A stretch of DNA of 64,000 nt from Perkinsus marinus ATCC 50983 (lineage: Eukaryota > Perkinsozoa > Perkinsida > Perkinsidae): assembly GCF_000006405.1 (NCBI RefSeq), contig NW_003202153.1, positions 127,530 to 191,529 of the forward strand, written 5' to 3'. Below the pieces are notes generated by a model. That model searched no databases and was not told the origin of the DNA. It worked only from the letters and a program-made list of their open reading frames with translations. Position 1 is the first letter of the stretch. Each line of letters opens with the position of its first letter. The translations under genes and the position numbers were made by a program. Positions 53,091 to 63,319 of this stretch are shown one piece after another.

Positions 53091-55352
53091 ATGGCTTCAT
53101 CAGCGGCTTCGGACCCCTTTTATGTGGCGCGAGATGAGGTTGGGCGCAACTGTAGCGACTTCGTAGTGTTGTGAAGTGTGTCGGGGTGTAGGTTCAAAAC
53201 TCGGTGGATGTGATGAATGATCGGTACCAAGAGTGGCAGGCCAAGCAGGCTTCGGGCGTTAACCTGGCTAGATCGGCCAGCTTCGAGGATCTTCAGCGGA
53301 AACTCAGAGATGATGTGAGTTAGGTCGTACTACTTGGGCTCGCTCACACTACTGACTGCGCGCACAGCGAAGATTCTACTCACCACACCCTAGGTTGGTA
53401 GTCGTTACACATTAGTTGCATATAAAGAGCAGCTGTGCGGACACCGTATGACATGATGATCTCGGCTAGCTCCTTTTCGGGTGAGGACCCGAAAAGGCCC
53501 ATCTGATGGTAGTCTATAGGGCTTTAAAAACAGATGATCGATGATCTTCTATTTTATCCTTGAAGGCCTCATGTCTCTATAAACTGTATAGAGAACTGAA
53601 CGGGCGGCAAACTCTTACTTATGGTCAGGAATGGTAAACACAGTTGAGGCCTCCATAAGGCATCCTCAACAATTAATTTCCTTTTATAACATTGCTATGA
53701 TTGGACATCAACTTTCGAGTCGCTGCCAAGGAATGGTAACACTCCAGCAGAGTCCCGTTACCACTCCTCCGCAAACTTCAATGGTTAGAGAGTACCCATG
53801 ACAGGACTCGGTTCGAGAACTGCTTGGACCCACTGTACTCGTGTTAGACGCATTCTTTGACGGCCGACTTGCGAGATGTGGATGCGAGTATTAGAGCTGT
53901 TGAGAAGCACCCTGAGCGATTTCCGTAAGCTCCTACGTTGAGACTGCTGATTCGGATCGACGAGCCTCTGGTTTTAGGCATTGTACGCCTAGCGAGCTCG
54001 CGAATCGACGAGATTGGGCTACTAGGATGAGGCAACAGGTAAGTCGATAATATGAGATGAACACTAGAGGGTTACCACGAAGTGTAGGTGCGGGATGTCA
54101 AGAACGCCATGGGCTCTGAGGCAGCCCGAGAGAGGCTGAGTAAAGACCGTGCAATGCTGCAGATGGAAGAGGGAGCGGCGAGGCAGGCGACTGCTCAGGA
54201 GGTAGGTGGTCTCAGCAGTACTCTTATCGAGTCCGGTTATTCACAGTGATGAGAGTAGCAGAGGAACGCTCTCTTGTGGGGTTAGTGTGAAAAACTGATT
54301 AGTAAGCTCATGAAAATTTGCTTACATATTAAAATTTAATCATTGGATTATTACACTATGGGAAAACGCGATTAGATGATTACAACAATTTTAGATTATC
54401 ATCCCATTGGAAATAAATTCATATTGTATGATTATATTTTCATTTTGTTGGGGTGCCTGGTGCGAGATGGGGGTGGGCATCGAAACAGGGAAGCCATTTT
54501 ACAACGTTATTACATCGCTAACCATATATTACTGGAGTTTCACCCGTTTTACGTGAAGTGGCGTATTCGTGGTATGCAGTAGTCATGAAATATGTTTTTC
54601 GCATCACGGGTGAAACTCCACTATCATAACATATCTATCTCTTATCATAGCGATAGATTGTATATCTCGGTAATGCAGTTTCATCCGTTTCACGTGAAGT
54701 GGAGCAATTGTAGGTGAAAAACGCGATATTCGCGGTGATATGCAGTAGTCGTGAAATACTGTATATGTTTTTCACATCACGGGTGGTGAAACTCCAATTT
54801 TTATGATCCAAATAATATCAATAGTAATTGGTGCCACCATCCGACAAAATGGCTTCCTTTCTTAGAAAATCTCCCTCGTCTTGGTGATCTCACGAAGAGT
54901 GTCATAATAGTCGTTGTGGGCTTTGGGAAATTCCCTCTCGATCAGAACTCGAGGCTGTTGGGGACGAATAAACAAGTCCAGGAGCAGATAGTAGAGGATC
55001 AAGATGAACAGCTCGATGACCTCGCCAGAGTTACTCATCGGCTGGGGGAAGCGGCACAGGCCATCAACGTGGAGTTATATGTAGGCCTACTGAGAGTCTC
55101 CTATTTGGTGAATCTTTGGGTGGAGTCAGGACCAGCAGCGGATGCTGAGCGAGCTGGATGAGAACATTGATAGGCAACAGGAGCAGATGAACTTTGTCAT
55201 GGGGGGTCTGTCGAGGCTGCTGAAGACCTCTGACCACAAGCAGCTGTGCACGGTCATCGTAGGGAATGCTGGCGGCTAGTGGTGGGCTTATTCTTCTGCA
55301 GGCACTGTTCTTGATACTGGTATTCCTACTTATGTGGAATCTCAACCTCTGA
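53091..55352 (+). CDS. Syntaxin-6/Tlg1-like Qc-SNARE
   Basis: A tail-anchored SNARE of the trans-Golgi/endosome route. Exon 1 starts MASSAASDPFYVARDE (syntaxin 6: DPFFVVKGE), directly after CATCAG. Next: VDVMNDRYQEWQAKQASG, an exon with VDASIRAVEKHPERF (family: ISIVEANPRKF), SELANRRDWATRMRQQVRDV, EQIVEDQDEQLDDLARVTHR, then INVELYDQQRMLSELDENID with the zero-layer Gln, RQQEQMNFVMGGLSRLLKTS, and DHKQLC leading into the C-terminal membrane anchor ALFLILVFLLMWNLNL. Exon joins are in phase. Intron 1 region (about 53320-53850) holds a fragment of exportin-T and an 11-bp-stem hairpin. A later intron (about 54200-54910) holds two MITE-like elements. It looks intact. Confidence 0.85.
53359..53440 (-). 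pseudogene. Duplicated exportin-T fragment in syntaxin intron
   Basis: 82 bp nearly identical to 50971-51052 in the exportin-T gene. On the - strand it contains the end of an exportin-T exon (LYMQLMCNDYQ), the GTGAGT donor and about 27 bases of the following intron. It was therefore copied at DNA level, not from mRNA, and now lies antisense in a syntaxin intron. Confidence 0.85.
53472..53497. repeat. Perfect hairpin
   Basis: CCTTTTCGGGT, a GAGG loop, then the exact reverse complement of the stem; 11-bp stem. It lies in a syntaxin intron. Confidence 0.8.
54533..54620. mobile_element. MITE-like element M1, copy 1
   Basis: TGGAGTTTCACCCG at 54533 and CGGGTGAAACTCCA ending at 54620 are perfect 14-bp inverted repeats of an 88-bp unit. 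The inner sequence CGTGAAGTGG and GTAGTCATGAAATA recurs in copy 2. It lies in a syntaxin intron. Confidence 0.8.
54673..54796. mobile_element. MITE-like element M1, copy 2
   Basis: GCAGTTTCATCCGTTTCACG at 54675 and CACGGGTGGTGAAACTCCA ending at 54796 repeat the ends and core of copy 1 with an internal insertion of about 35 bp. The two copies are 52 bp apart in the same intron. Confidence 0.75.
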
Positions 55353-55454
55353 AGCATCAACGCTATGAGTGTATGTAGTATTGGTCTATCATTTCGATAT
55401 CAAGACGAGAGTGTCGGGTTGGAGGGGAGTGGTGGTATTATAGTGTAGAGTACC

Positions 55455-57848
55455 ATGTCTAACGCCCCACGCCCTCCCCCAGCAGTGGTGGCGGCCTCGG
55501 CAGCTTCGACTAACCTGGCTAGACTGTTGGACCTGAGGGACCTCGGCAGACGGTATGACTCCAGAGTGTTGAGGCAGTGGTTGATGGATCAAGAAATTGA
55601 ACAGGTGGGGAAATGAGGGGGATCATCTATGAGGGCTTGATCCGTTGGGTTCCCTTGCCGCTGTGCGAGGGGCCATAGAGTACCTTGAATGCCCTGCCTT
55701 AGGAGCTGGCGGGTCTGGAGGGCATCCCTTCAAGGGAGGATGATCGCAACGCGTACGTGCAGAATTATGAGCATTTCCAACTGCAGCCGACTCCCTATAG
55801 AATAGTAGCCGCAGGCATGCTTGCGGGTATGTGCCCTCTAGATCGTCGCATCTATCGCTTCCTAGCAGGTGTTCTGGGCACTACAATATCACTTATAGTG
55901 GCGGTCGCCTCGTACAACTCCTCGGAGATCTGGGAAGGGCTAGAGGACCCTAGGAGGGCCGCGGCTATCTGCTGTGAGAGGATCTCTTCCTTGGCCTTTT
56001 GTCGAGATTGTCAGCACTTCAGCTACTACGCCTTCTCTAGCCTCTGTGGCACCATGGCTAGTGAGCATGCTCTTCAGTAGCATCTTCGAGATAGCAGCTG
56101 TCATGTGGCTGGCACGTAACAGCCATATTGAAATTTGGGATGTAGGTTTGAGGGGAAGTCTCCTTTTATGTGGTGATTAATATGGTGGCCCTAGTTATAC
56201 GTATAACTATAATATTATGTATATCATATATATAGTTACAAATAGATATACAAAATATTATATACATTTATATTATCTCTATCGCATATTAATCTTTTAT
56301 CATTACTCGTCGATACCACACCGTGGCGAACTCCCAGGCAGTGTGTTGGCTCGGAGGCAGTGTATTTGAACCTACTCTGGGCCTAGGGAATATTCTGGTG
56401 TTTTCGCGATATAGGTCAGGAATGTTGACTTATTCGATCGTTATAATGCTTGATAAGCATTGCTCACTGCTCATCTACGATCCGCGATACCTTCCCCGAG
56501 GCGGCTCCTGTTACAGTGTGCTAACGCCGCAGCTCGTTCGAGTGAGGGATGAACTGTGAGGGAGTTGTGGGGTATTGAGAGCCTTTGAGTTGCTAGCGAA
56601 TAGTGTCAACGAACTGCTATCAGAACCAGATGGTCCCTGCCCGAATCCTCTTGACTGGTGGTTTTCAGTACATCGCCCTAGTCTGCGGCGTAGGGTCTAG
56701 GATGGTGATACTTATGGACGTGCTGTGCCTCGTAAGTGGCAGTAAGGGGCTCCCTTCCCGCATCCTCCCCTCCTACAGGTTGTCTTCAGCCACTGTACCG
56801 GCTCTTTATTCTTGACCTACATCATAGTCTGGACACTGAGCGTTGGAGTTGGCCAAGTCCTGCCGACATTCAGGGTACGTTGGCCTGTGCGATACTCCTA
56901 TAGACTCGCCTACAAGCTCTTTCTGTAGCATTCCGAAATTGACATAATCAGCTGAGAATTTCGTTTATGTTTTTGTTCCCATCGTCAACTACTGTGTAGT
57001 GCAAGTTTCAGAGCCTATGTGCGTTGCTGCGACGGCGTGATCTTTATTCGATGACGGAGTCATCAGTCCTCGGCCCAGTGGGTCTGCTCTGGCCTGGCAC
57101 ATGGTGTAAGACCGTCCCTAGTCCAGCGGCGGTAGGAGAACCCTCTTGTGTGTCCCTCCTAGCATCCCTGTTCTTAGCACATGCCTCTCCGTAGAGGCGA
57201 GGGTGATACTGCCGCACCCGGTCGCTCCGTGTCACCAGAGCATGGGACAACCTCTTCTGCTGGATGGTGTAGGGGGCGGTGCCGTATAGCAGGGTATTTG
57301 TATTGTATTCAGATGGCACTAAGCTTTGGCATGCAGCTCACCACGCGGGTTGGCATTGTCTCTCGGGAGTCCTCTTGAGGCTTTACGTCCCTATCTCGGC
57401 ACTACCGGGCTGCGAGTTTGGTAGAAGTGTGCAGAGTTATATGCGATGCTATTCGGCGACATTGGTACGCAGTATTTGCCTTCCTCAGCCGAGTTCAGGA
57501 GTTTCCTCACTAATTATAGTTTGCATACGAACTTGGGTAGAAGTGTTCAGAGACCAGAACTATTCCCCAAATATTCCCATGAAATTTTCGTATTGTCACC
57601 AACACATATTTCTGACAATGTGCATATTCTCCCACTCTTACAATATCGCTGGTGGTAGTCTGGTCGAACTCAGTGGCCTTCAGGTCTTCACAGTCCTCCG
57701 AGTCTACTTCCTACTGGACTACGCTCCCAATCTCTTGGTGCTGGTCTCTCTGATCTATTCTTTGGTGACAGAGTGTCTCTCGTGCCTCTATGTGGTGGCC
57801 CCTAGAGTTGACGAACTGGTGGGTGGAGCTGATGGGACCGTAGGCTAG
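55455..57848 (+). CDS. Unrecognised multi-pass membrane protein
   Basis: Exon 1 (55455-55604) starts MSNAPRPPPAVVAASAASTN and includes LLDLRDLGRRYDSRVLRQWL. Exon 2 (about 55703-56009) reads DRNAYVQNYEHFQLQPTPYR, then a hydrophobic stretch around FLAGVLGTTISLIVAVASYN. Later exons include WLVSMLFSSIFEIAAVMWLA (about 56060-56125), FLTYIIVWTLSVGVG (about 56800-56875) and the last exon FTVLRVYFLLDYAPNLLVLV, SLIYSLVTECLSCLYVVAPR, ending at TAG 57846. At least five spans. The family is not recognised. An AT-rich patch (56170-56310) and an R1 repeat (57425-57650) lie in introns. Internal joins between 56200 and 57650 are unclear. Confidence 0.5.
57425..57650 (-). repeat. Dispersed repeat R1, copy D (intronic)
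   Basis: Includes the R1 core at 57470-57519 (CTCAGCCGAGTTCAGGAGTT, then TCCTCACTAATTATAG) and the companion segment at 57538-57640 (GTAGAAGTGTTCAGAGACCA, then GTGCATATTCTCCCAC), as in copy A at 5716-5880. Confidence 0.6.
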
Positions 57849-58129
57849 ACTTTCTCTCTTGGTGTGTTCAGGATGACGACGAGGACTGGTGGGATGCCTT
57901 GTAGTTCATGAATGATAATTGCATAGAACTTTTTAAGTGTTCCATTAGGTCGAGCTTCTAGCTGCCACTCTGCCCTTTCGAGTTGAGCCCTGTTTTCGTA
58001 CTCTTCGGGCGTGCTTCTTTCCTCGCAGTACTCAACCACAACTAACCACGGCTGGACGCACTTGAACTTTATGCGAACATATCGCTCGCCGTGCTCTTCC
58101 TCCTCGTAGTTAACTCGGGCCTCTACTCT

Positions 58130-58669
58130 ATGCTGTTATCTATCCTCACTCTCTGCATCTCCCTTGTGCCATTCGTACTGAGTCACTCTGGTGGCAAAAT
58201 AGTGTCGAAAGATGAGCTGATCGAGTACCTCACTGATGAGAAGGGGAGGGAGTTCTCTACTTGCGGGGTGCACAAGACAGACACTCTGTACATCCCAAAG
58301 GTCTCGGCTAAGTTCGCCAATATCGAGGGTAAGAACCGTGTACGATTCGCCTTGAAACTAGGGGGCCGGGCGAAGACCCCGGGCAGGGTCCTCAAGACGC
58401 CATGGTTGGTCTATACACTCGGTGCGAATACTCCCAAGCAGGGGATGATCATCGGGGCGGCACCAGAAGGAGTGGAGGCATTCGAAAAGTTCAAGGCTGC
58501 GGCGGCTGAGGAGACCAATACTGACGGCAACTTCAGAGCCTTTCTGACCAAGTTCAGTGACACGGACTATGGCGCGATTGTGGCCATCGGGGGTGACACC
58601 AGCATTTGGACGGGGAGGGTCTACTTCGGCAAAACGAACTTTTTTGAAAAGCAGCGCTGCAAACCTTGA
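58130..58669 (+). CDS. Small secreted protein, unrecognised (179 aa)
   Basis: A single exon. ATG at 58130 gives MLLSILTLCISLVPFVLSHS, a clear signal peptide with likely cleavage near residues 18-20; a longer frame upstream lacks an ATG. The mature part is mixed: DELIEYLTDEKGREFSTCGV, FANIEGKNRVRFALKLGGRA, YTLGANTPKQGMIIGAAPEG, ending WTGRVYFGKTNFFEKQRCKP with two Cys in total. No domain is recognised. In a parasite it could be an exported effector or surface factor, but that is speculation. It lies on the + strand between two unrelated membrane/coiled-coil genes. Confidence 0.65.
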   Translation: MLLSILTLCISLVPFVLSHSGGKIVSKDELIEYLTDEKGREFSTCGVHKTDTLYIPKVSAKFANIEGKNRVRFALKLGGRAKTPGRVLKTPWLVYTLGANTPKQGMIIGAAPEGVEAFEKFKAAAAEETNTDGNFRAFLTKFSDTDYGAIVAIGGDTSIWTGRVYFGKTNFFEKQRCKP

Positions 58670-59009
58670 GGGGGACCTCTAGATGTTCTAGCATTGGTAC
58701 TGATTCATGTGATGCTGATGTGAGTCATGATGTAGTTCCTGCTAGTGTTGCGTTAGCAATGGCGCTCTCGGGCCCTCCCTCCTAGAGAGGCATTCGGCTG
58801 TGTGAGGTTTTGAGGGATGGACTCTTGTCAGCTAATACCTTAATTATGCCATGGGTTTTTGGATGGCATTTCCTGAGGATTGCCGCCCTCATGGCTGTGG
58901 TCCGAAGCAAGGGAGAGAAGTTCTATTTCTCAGATAACGACGATTATGATGACTCGCTAGACGATGGTGAGAAAATCTTCGCTGTGCGCAACTTGAGCAT
59001 CTTTCAGGG

Positions 59010-60901
59010 ATGTCCGAGGGGTCGAGCGGCGGGGCTTCGATTGCCAAGATCCCCGGTGGCGACTACGAGCCCCTGGACTATAAAGTTGGATCGCATTTCC
59101 ATCTAAACTTGGACGACGATAATGCAAAGACGACACCATCGGCATCTACGACTCAACTCGGAGGCCATTCAGGTAGGCCTTTCACCGATTGTTCTGTACC
59201 GGTCACTCTTATGGTACCAAGTGGTTCGAGATGGAGTGGTACTCTTAGATGCTTTGGGGGCATCTTTGGAATCGGAACCAAAAGGCTTGGCTGGTGACAC
59301 TACGGCGCCTCCAGCTTTGTTCGATATTGACAGCGGCGAGAAGGATTCGACGCGGACGAGTAGCCTGTGGTTTGAGCCGTCTCCTCATGCTCGAGCCTCG
59401 ACTACTGCTATGGTGCTTCCGACGACGACGACCACTACTACTACCACGGCACGACCAGGACTGGTAGGAGGTGAACTCCGACTGGTTGTGGCGGTATGGC
59501 CTTCGCCTGCTCAGTGTCTGTGCCAACCTCTGGAGTAGAGGACCCTGAGGCTTCCATGGAGATGGACTGCCCTGATGGATATGAGGCTAGGGGCCTTTGG
59601 GTGCTTATCAACGACCCAACACGAGGTTACATCACAGGTTTGAAGCACTCCTTTTTACAGGTCGTCATTATCAGCATCCTTATTCAGGCAAGCACGAGTC
59701 GATCGCGGCGGTGTCTCTCATTTGCGATGACCACCTTGAACAGCTGAAGAGCTCAGTACTACCACACCATTGCCATCTTCTGAACAAGTCTTGCTTCCAT
59801 TGCAGCCATCGACGCCAAAGGCCACCAACCAGCAACAATGGACTCGTCTGGCTTGTATGGACCGCCCTGATGGCCAGCGAGTGCGACGCCTCATCATCCT
59901 TGTGTTGTGTCAGCCGTTTGCCTGTAGGTAGTGATGTCAGCTGTCAGTACGGCAGCTGAGACGGAGAGCAATGACTCGCCTTTGATGGAGTTGAGGCTGC
60001 AGTGTTCTGATGGTATGCACATATTTGGTCACCCCTGGACTCAGTCTACTCCTGCAGGGATTACTGTATACGGGTATGCTCCTACAGAGACCCGACGAAT
60101 GTGGAGAGAAGGAGAACCGTGTAGAGAGGGCACGACAGCTAGGGGGGTAGTCAGATCATTGGTGGAGCCTGCTCTCCATAGGGGATCCTCCTGTGAATGT
60201 CAGATCAAAATGGCCATGAGGAACGGAGAGATGATGGGCATATCGACTCAGTGTGCTACGGCCTGTACTCGACACGACTGCGGCTTCCGAGAGCTGAGAG
60301 GCTCCTCCTCGTCTGGAGTCCAGCCTACTAGTGTCTGTGGTTGGAGGCCCAATTGCCATTGTGACTGTGGAGCGGTATGATGCTTCGGGTGGACTGGCTA
60401 TGAGTGGTTCTCGTCAGACTTCTTTCGTGGCTTCCTCTTCATCTCTCTCGAGGATACCTCTGCCGACGGTGACTGAGATGATGCCCGCAACGGCTAGTGC
60501 TCCACTGTTCCCTCCACAGCCGAGTTTGATGTCGCAGCAGATCCAGCAACAGACTGAAGTTGCTCAGCAGGTAAGGGCGCAGGTTCGATCCTCGGTGAAG
60601 GTACTTTGCATTGTCAAGGCGAACTTGCAAGCTATTGACGAGCAGAGAATATCACAAGTTGAGAGGCAGGAGAACAAGCTAGACGCCGACATGGGGCAAC
60701 TGGTGACAAGGTTGCGGCCTCTCGAGCTGTCTTCAATTGTTGTCTCTGCAGAGCGCCTCTGTGGATCTTTCCAAGCGGAACATCACGTCGTTCCAAGGAG
60801 CTCTCACTGCGGGCTTGCGACAGAATGCTGTGGATATGATGTCTCTTCTCGGGGACGTCGCGGCACTGATAGGGACAGGTAGTGGTGGGACAAGGAACTA
60901 G
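59010..60901 (+). CDS. Unrecognised protein with Ser/Thr-rich middle and C-terminal coiled coil
   Basis: The start MSEGSSGGASIAKIPGGDYE at 59010 closely follows TTTCAGGG. Exons: 59010-59171; about 59244-59466, with a poly-Thr run; about 59536-59631 (EDPEASMEMDCPDGYEARGL, WVLINDPTR); a Pro/Gln-rich exon near 59757-59925; a long exon from 59939 (LRLQCSDGMHIFGHPWTQST, with clustered Cys/His around CECQIKMAMRNG and CATACTRHDCGF); a Ser-rich exon from about 60375; and a coiled-coil end (QAIDEQRISQVERQENKLDA, then LGDVAALIGTG). The stop TAG (60899-60901) abuts the next ATG. No family is recognised. Confidence 0.45.
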
Positions 60902-62456
60902 ATGCCTGTCTACGTGCGGTGTGTAGCTTTACCGACGCCTGGCAAAGACGAGGGAGACCCGATGGCGATCCTCAACCGGGCCGAGCAGGTGATGATAATG
61001 TCTCATGGATCTGCCTCCCCTACTCGAGCTGTGTAGATGCTACGTGAACAAGTCGTTACAGCGAGGGCTAATGGCTCCTTCCCTCCGGTCTCGACAGAGG
61101 AACGAGAGAAAGTGAAGGTCCTGTCCGATGCTGTCGGCAACATCATACGGGCCGAGACCCTCAACCGAAACAGGCTGGACCAGGTTGGTTTCAAGTGTGG
61201 TCGTATGACAGATGATACTATGTGTGGTGCAGCTATCGAAAGCGTTCGAGAGCCTACATGCAGAGCTTACTGAAGCGGGGCATCTGAAAGGGAACTACCA
61301 AATTGCCGACCCCGACTAGTAGGCGCCATAGGCCCCACAGGTCTTGATCCTCGCCCCTCAGTGCATCGTTGTTGAATGCCGACCTCAACAGTGTACGAGA
61401 GGGTATGGACGAGGATATCAATGGTCTGCATCATGTTTCTGACCTCCAGGCCAAATCAATGCAGGTGCGCATCAGAATCTCTGTCACACTGCCAGCTATA
61501 GAGAGTCGGATGGCGCTCTCTCGTCTCAGGCGTTGCGGTCTTCGCTGAAAGCCCTGTCCAGGAAGGTGGACTCAATGGCTCATCAGGAGGAGAACGATAC
61601 TGAAGATACCATAAGTAGGGAGGAGAGCGATTCGAAGGAGGCCGATGAGGAGCTCACAGCCAGGCGTAAGTAGCCATCTTATTGTCGTGGAGGAATGCCT
61701 CTTCCTTTTAGTCGATAGTCTGGAGGCTAAGGTGCGGTTCTTACAGAATCCAGCCAATGAGCACATCATGCATCCAGAGGACCGATTCGAGGTAGGCCTA
61801 TAGCTCTGCGGCTCGCCCCCCCCAGCTGTGTCACAGTCGCTAACGAGAGTGAGTGAAGTCCAGGAAGAGAAGATAGGCCTCATAGAGAAGCAGTTGCGGA
61901 CTATAGTCCAGCGAACGTCGGCGGTAATCTGTCTGTGTCCGGCTCGATCATAAGAGGAGTTCGCTGTGCTCATCATTCAGAATACCCTCCAGGCGAGTGT
62001 GAACGAGGCGATAGAGCAGTCGAAGAAGGCTGAAGGCAGCGCAGCCATCTTCACACCGCCCGGCTACGTCGCCATCGCAGGGCTATTGCTGGCCTTGGGA
62101 GCTATATGCATGGGGTAGCTCTGGGGACTAGGAATGCTTTGGTATTGGCTCGTTGTTGCTCGCCACTTACCCTATCAGATACGTGGGCTTTGAACGGTCG
62201 GACAAGCAGCTCCAGGACATCACGTACCTCAACGAGCAAGTCGCCGATGTCATACAGCGCATATGGCCCGAGGAAGAGGTGAGCGGCGACTGGTAGTACT
62301 AGCGGGTCTCTATCTTGACCTATCAGGAGGAGTATTATGGCGCTGATGGGGAGGAAGAAGAGGAGGAGGAGGATGCTGATCAGGCCAGGGGAGAGGCCGA
62401 ACAGGTATGCTATTCTCATTGTCATGTGGTGGAGTTGCCCTCAGGCGTCTTATGAT
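60902..62456 (+). CDS. Unrecognised coiled-coil protein with a membrane span
   Basis: ATG at 60902 directly follows AACTAG, giving MPVYVRCVALPTPGKDEGDP. Exons then read MLREQVVTARANGSFPPVST, a coiled-coil stretch (ADLNSVREGMDEDINGLHHV, SLKALSRKVDSMAHQEENDT), LTRVSEVQEEKIGLIEKQLR, and EFAVLIIQNTLQASVNEAIE followed by a membrane span (GYVAIAGLLLALGAICMG). In-phase splicing continues into YVGFERSDKQLQDITYLNEQ and a strongly acidic run (EEEEEEED, about 62350-62375). Coiled coil plus span recalls SNARE-like or tether proteins, but no family signature is seen. The 3' end is uncertain: the frame stops at 62454-62456, or it may splice into the next gene. Confidence 0.45.
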
Positions 62457-62589
62457 GCCTGAGCTATCGCTGCCGATGCAGCTCTCATTCGCCATGTAGA
62501 TATGTCCCTATGCTTACATCGTTGTATTGCTGTCGTTGGGGTTGTGTTGATGCTGATGGCTGCCTTGCTGGTTACAGTTTTTTGGATTC

Positions 62590-63319
62590 ATGAGTATCCC
62601 TAGGTCACGTGCGGAGCGGCAGCTGATGAAGAACCGTGATGCTGTTGAGAAGCAGCGGCTGCAGAACAGGACGGGAGGCTTTCACCGGTAGGTCTTCATC
62701 TACTTGCTGATGGTACTCGCATATGCGAGGTTGGCAGGTATGAGGCCTTCGATACCATCACAGGTGTTGTGGAGGGTTGCCCTGCCGAGGCTGGCCCCGT
62801 TGAGCGGTTCGTGACCACGAGTGATCTCGGACAGGACGTACGTGCAGCGACGTCGATGCATTCCCTTGTAGGATCTTTGTCAGCTGAATAGGGCTGAGCA
62901 TGAGGCTGCTGTGAGACGCCGAGATGAATGTGCGGAGACTCTGCGTAAAGAAAGGTGAGTGTGAGGGACGATATCGGGTATTGAGGAGTAGATTGATCCG
63001 GGAGGCGGAGCGATGGGATGCAATAGAGAGAAATGAAGAAGAGGAGAAGGAAAGGCAAAGGAGACTACAGGTCGGAGGCCTTGCCGTGCTGCTCCTCAGA
63101 CTCATCTCAGGAGGATTCCATACTAGGACGGAAGAATACATCCGGACAACCCTATGACATTGTCGGTCTCAGCTACCATGACACCGAGGTTAGTACACTT
63201 CCGTCTACTCCTCTTCTTCATACTTGTAGTAGGAGGGGCGACGGCTACGTTATCATGATGAGCTCATCAAATGGCGAGGAAAGCTTCGAGCGAATCATCT
63301 GGCCGCTCGGAATCATCTC
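62590..63319 (+). CDS. Charged coiled-coil protein, possibly cytoskeletal or flagellar (3' end unclear)
   Basis: Exons: 62590-62689 (MSIPRSRAERQLMKNRDAVE, KQRLQNRTGGFHR); about 62738-62837 (YEAFDTITGVVEG); about 62882-62955 (NRAEHEAAVRRRDECAETLR); about 62986-63069 (REAERWDAIERNEEEEKERQ); about 63110-63189 (GRKNTSGQPYDIVGLSYHDT); about 63232-63319 (EGRRLRYHDELIKWRGKLRA). The pairing of N-x-S-G-x-P-Y-D-I-x-x-L-x-Y-x-x-T with a following EGRxLxxHDExxKWRxxLRA stretch resembles, from memory, conserved cytoskeletal/flagellar coiled-coil proteins of protists. That assignment is tentative. Confidence 0.4.
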
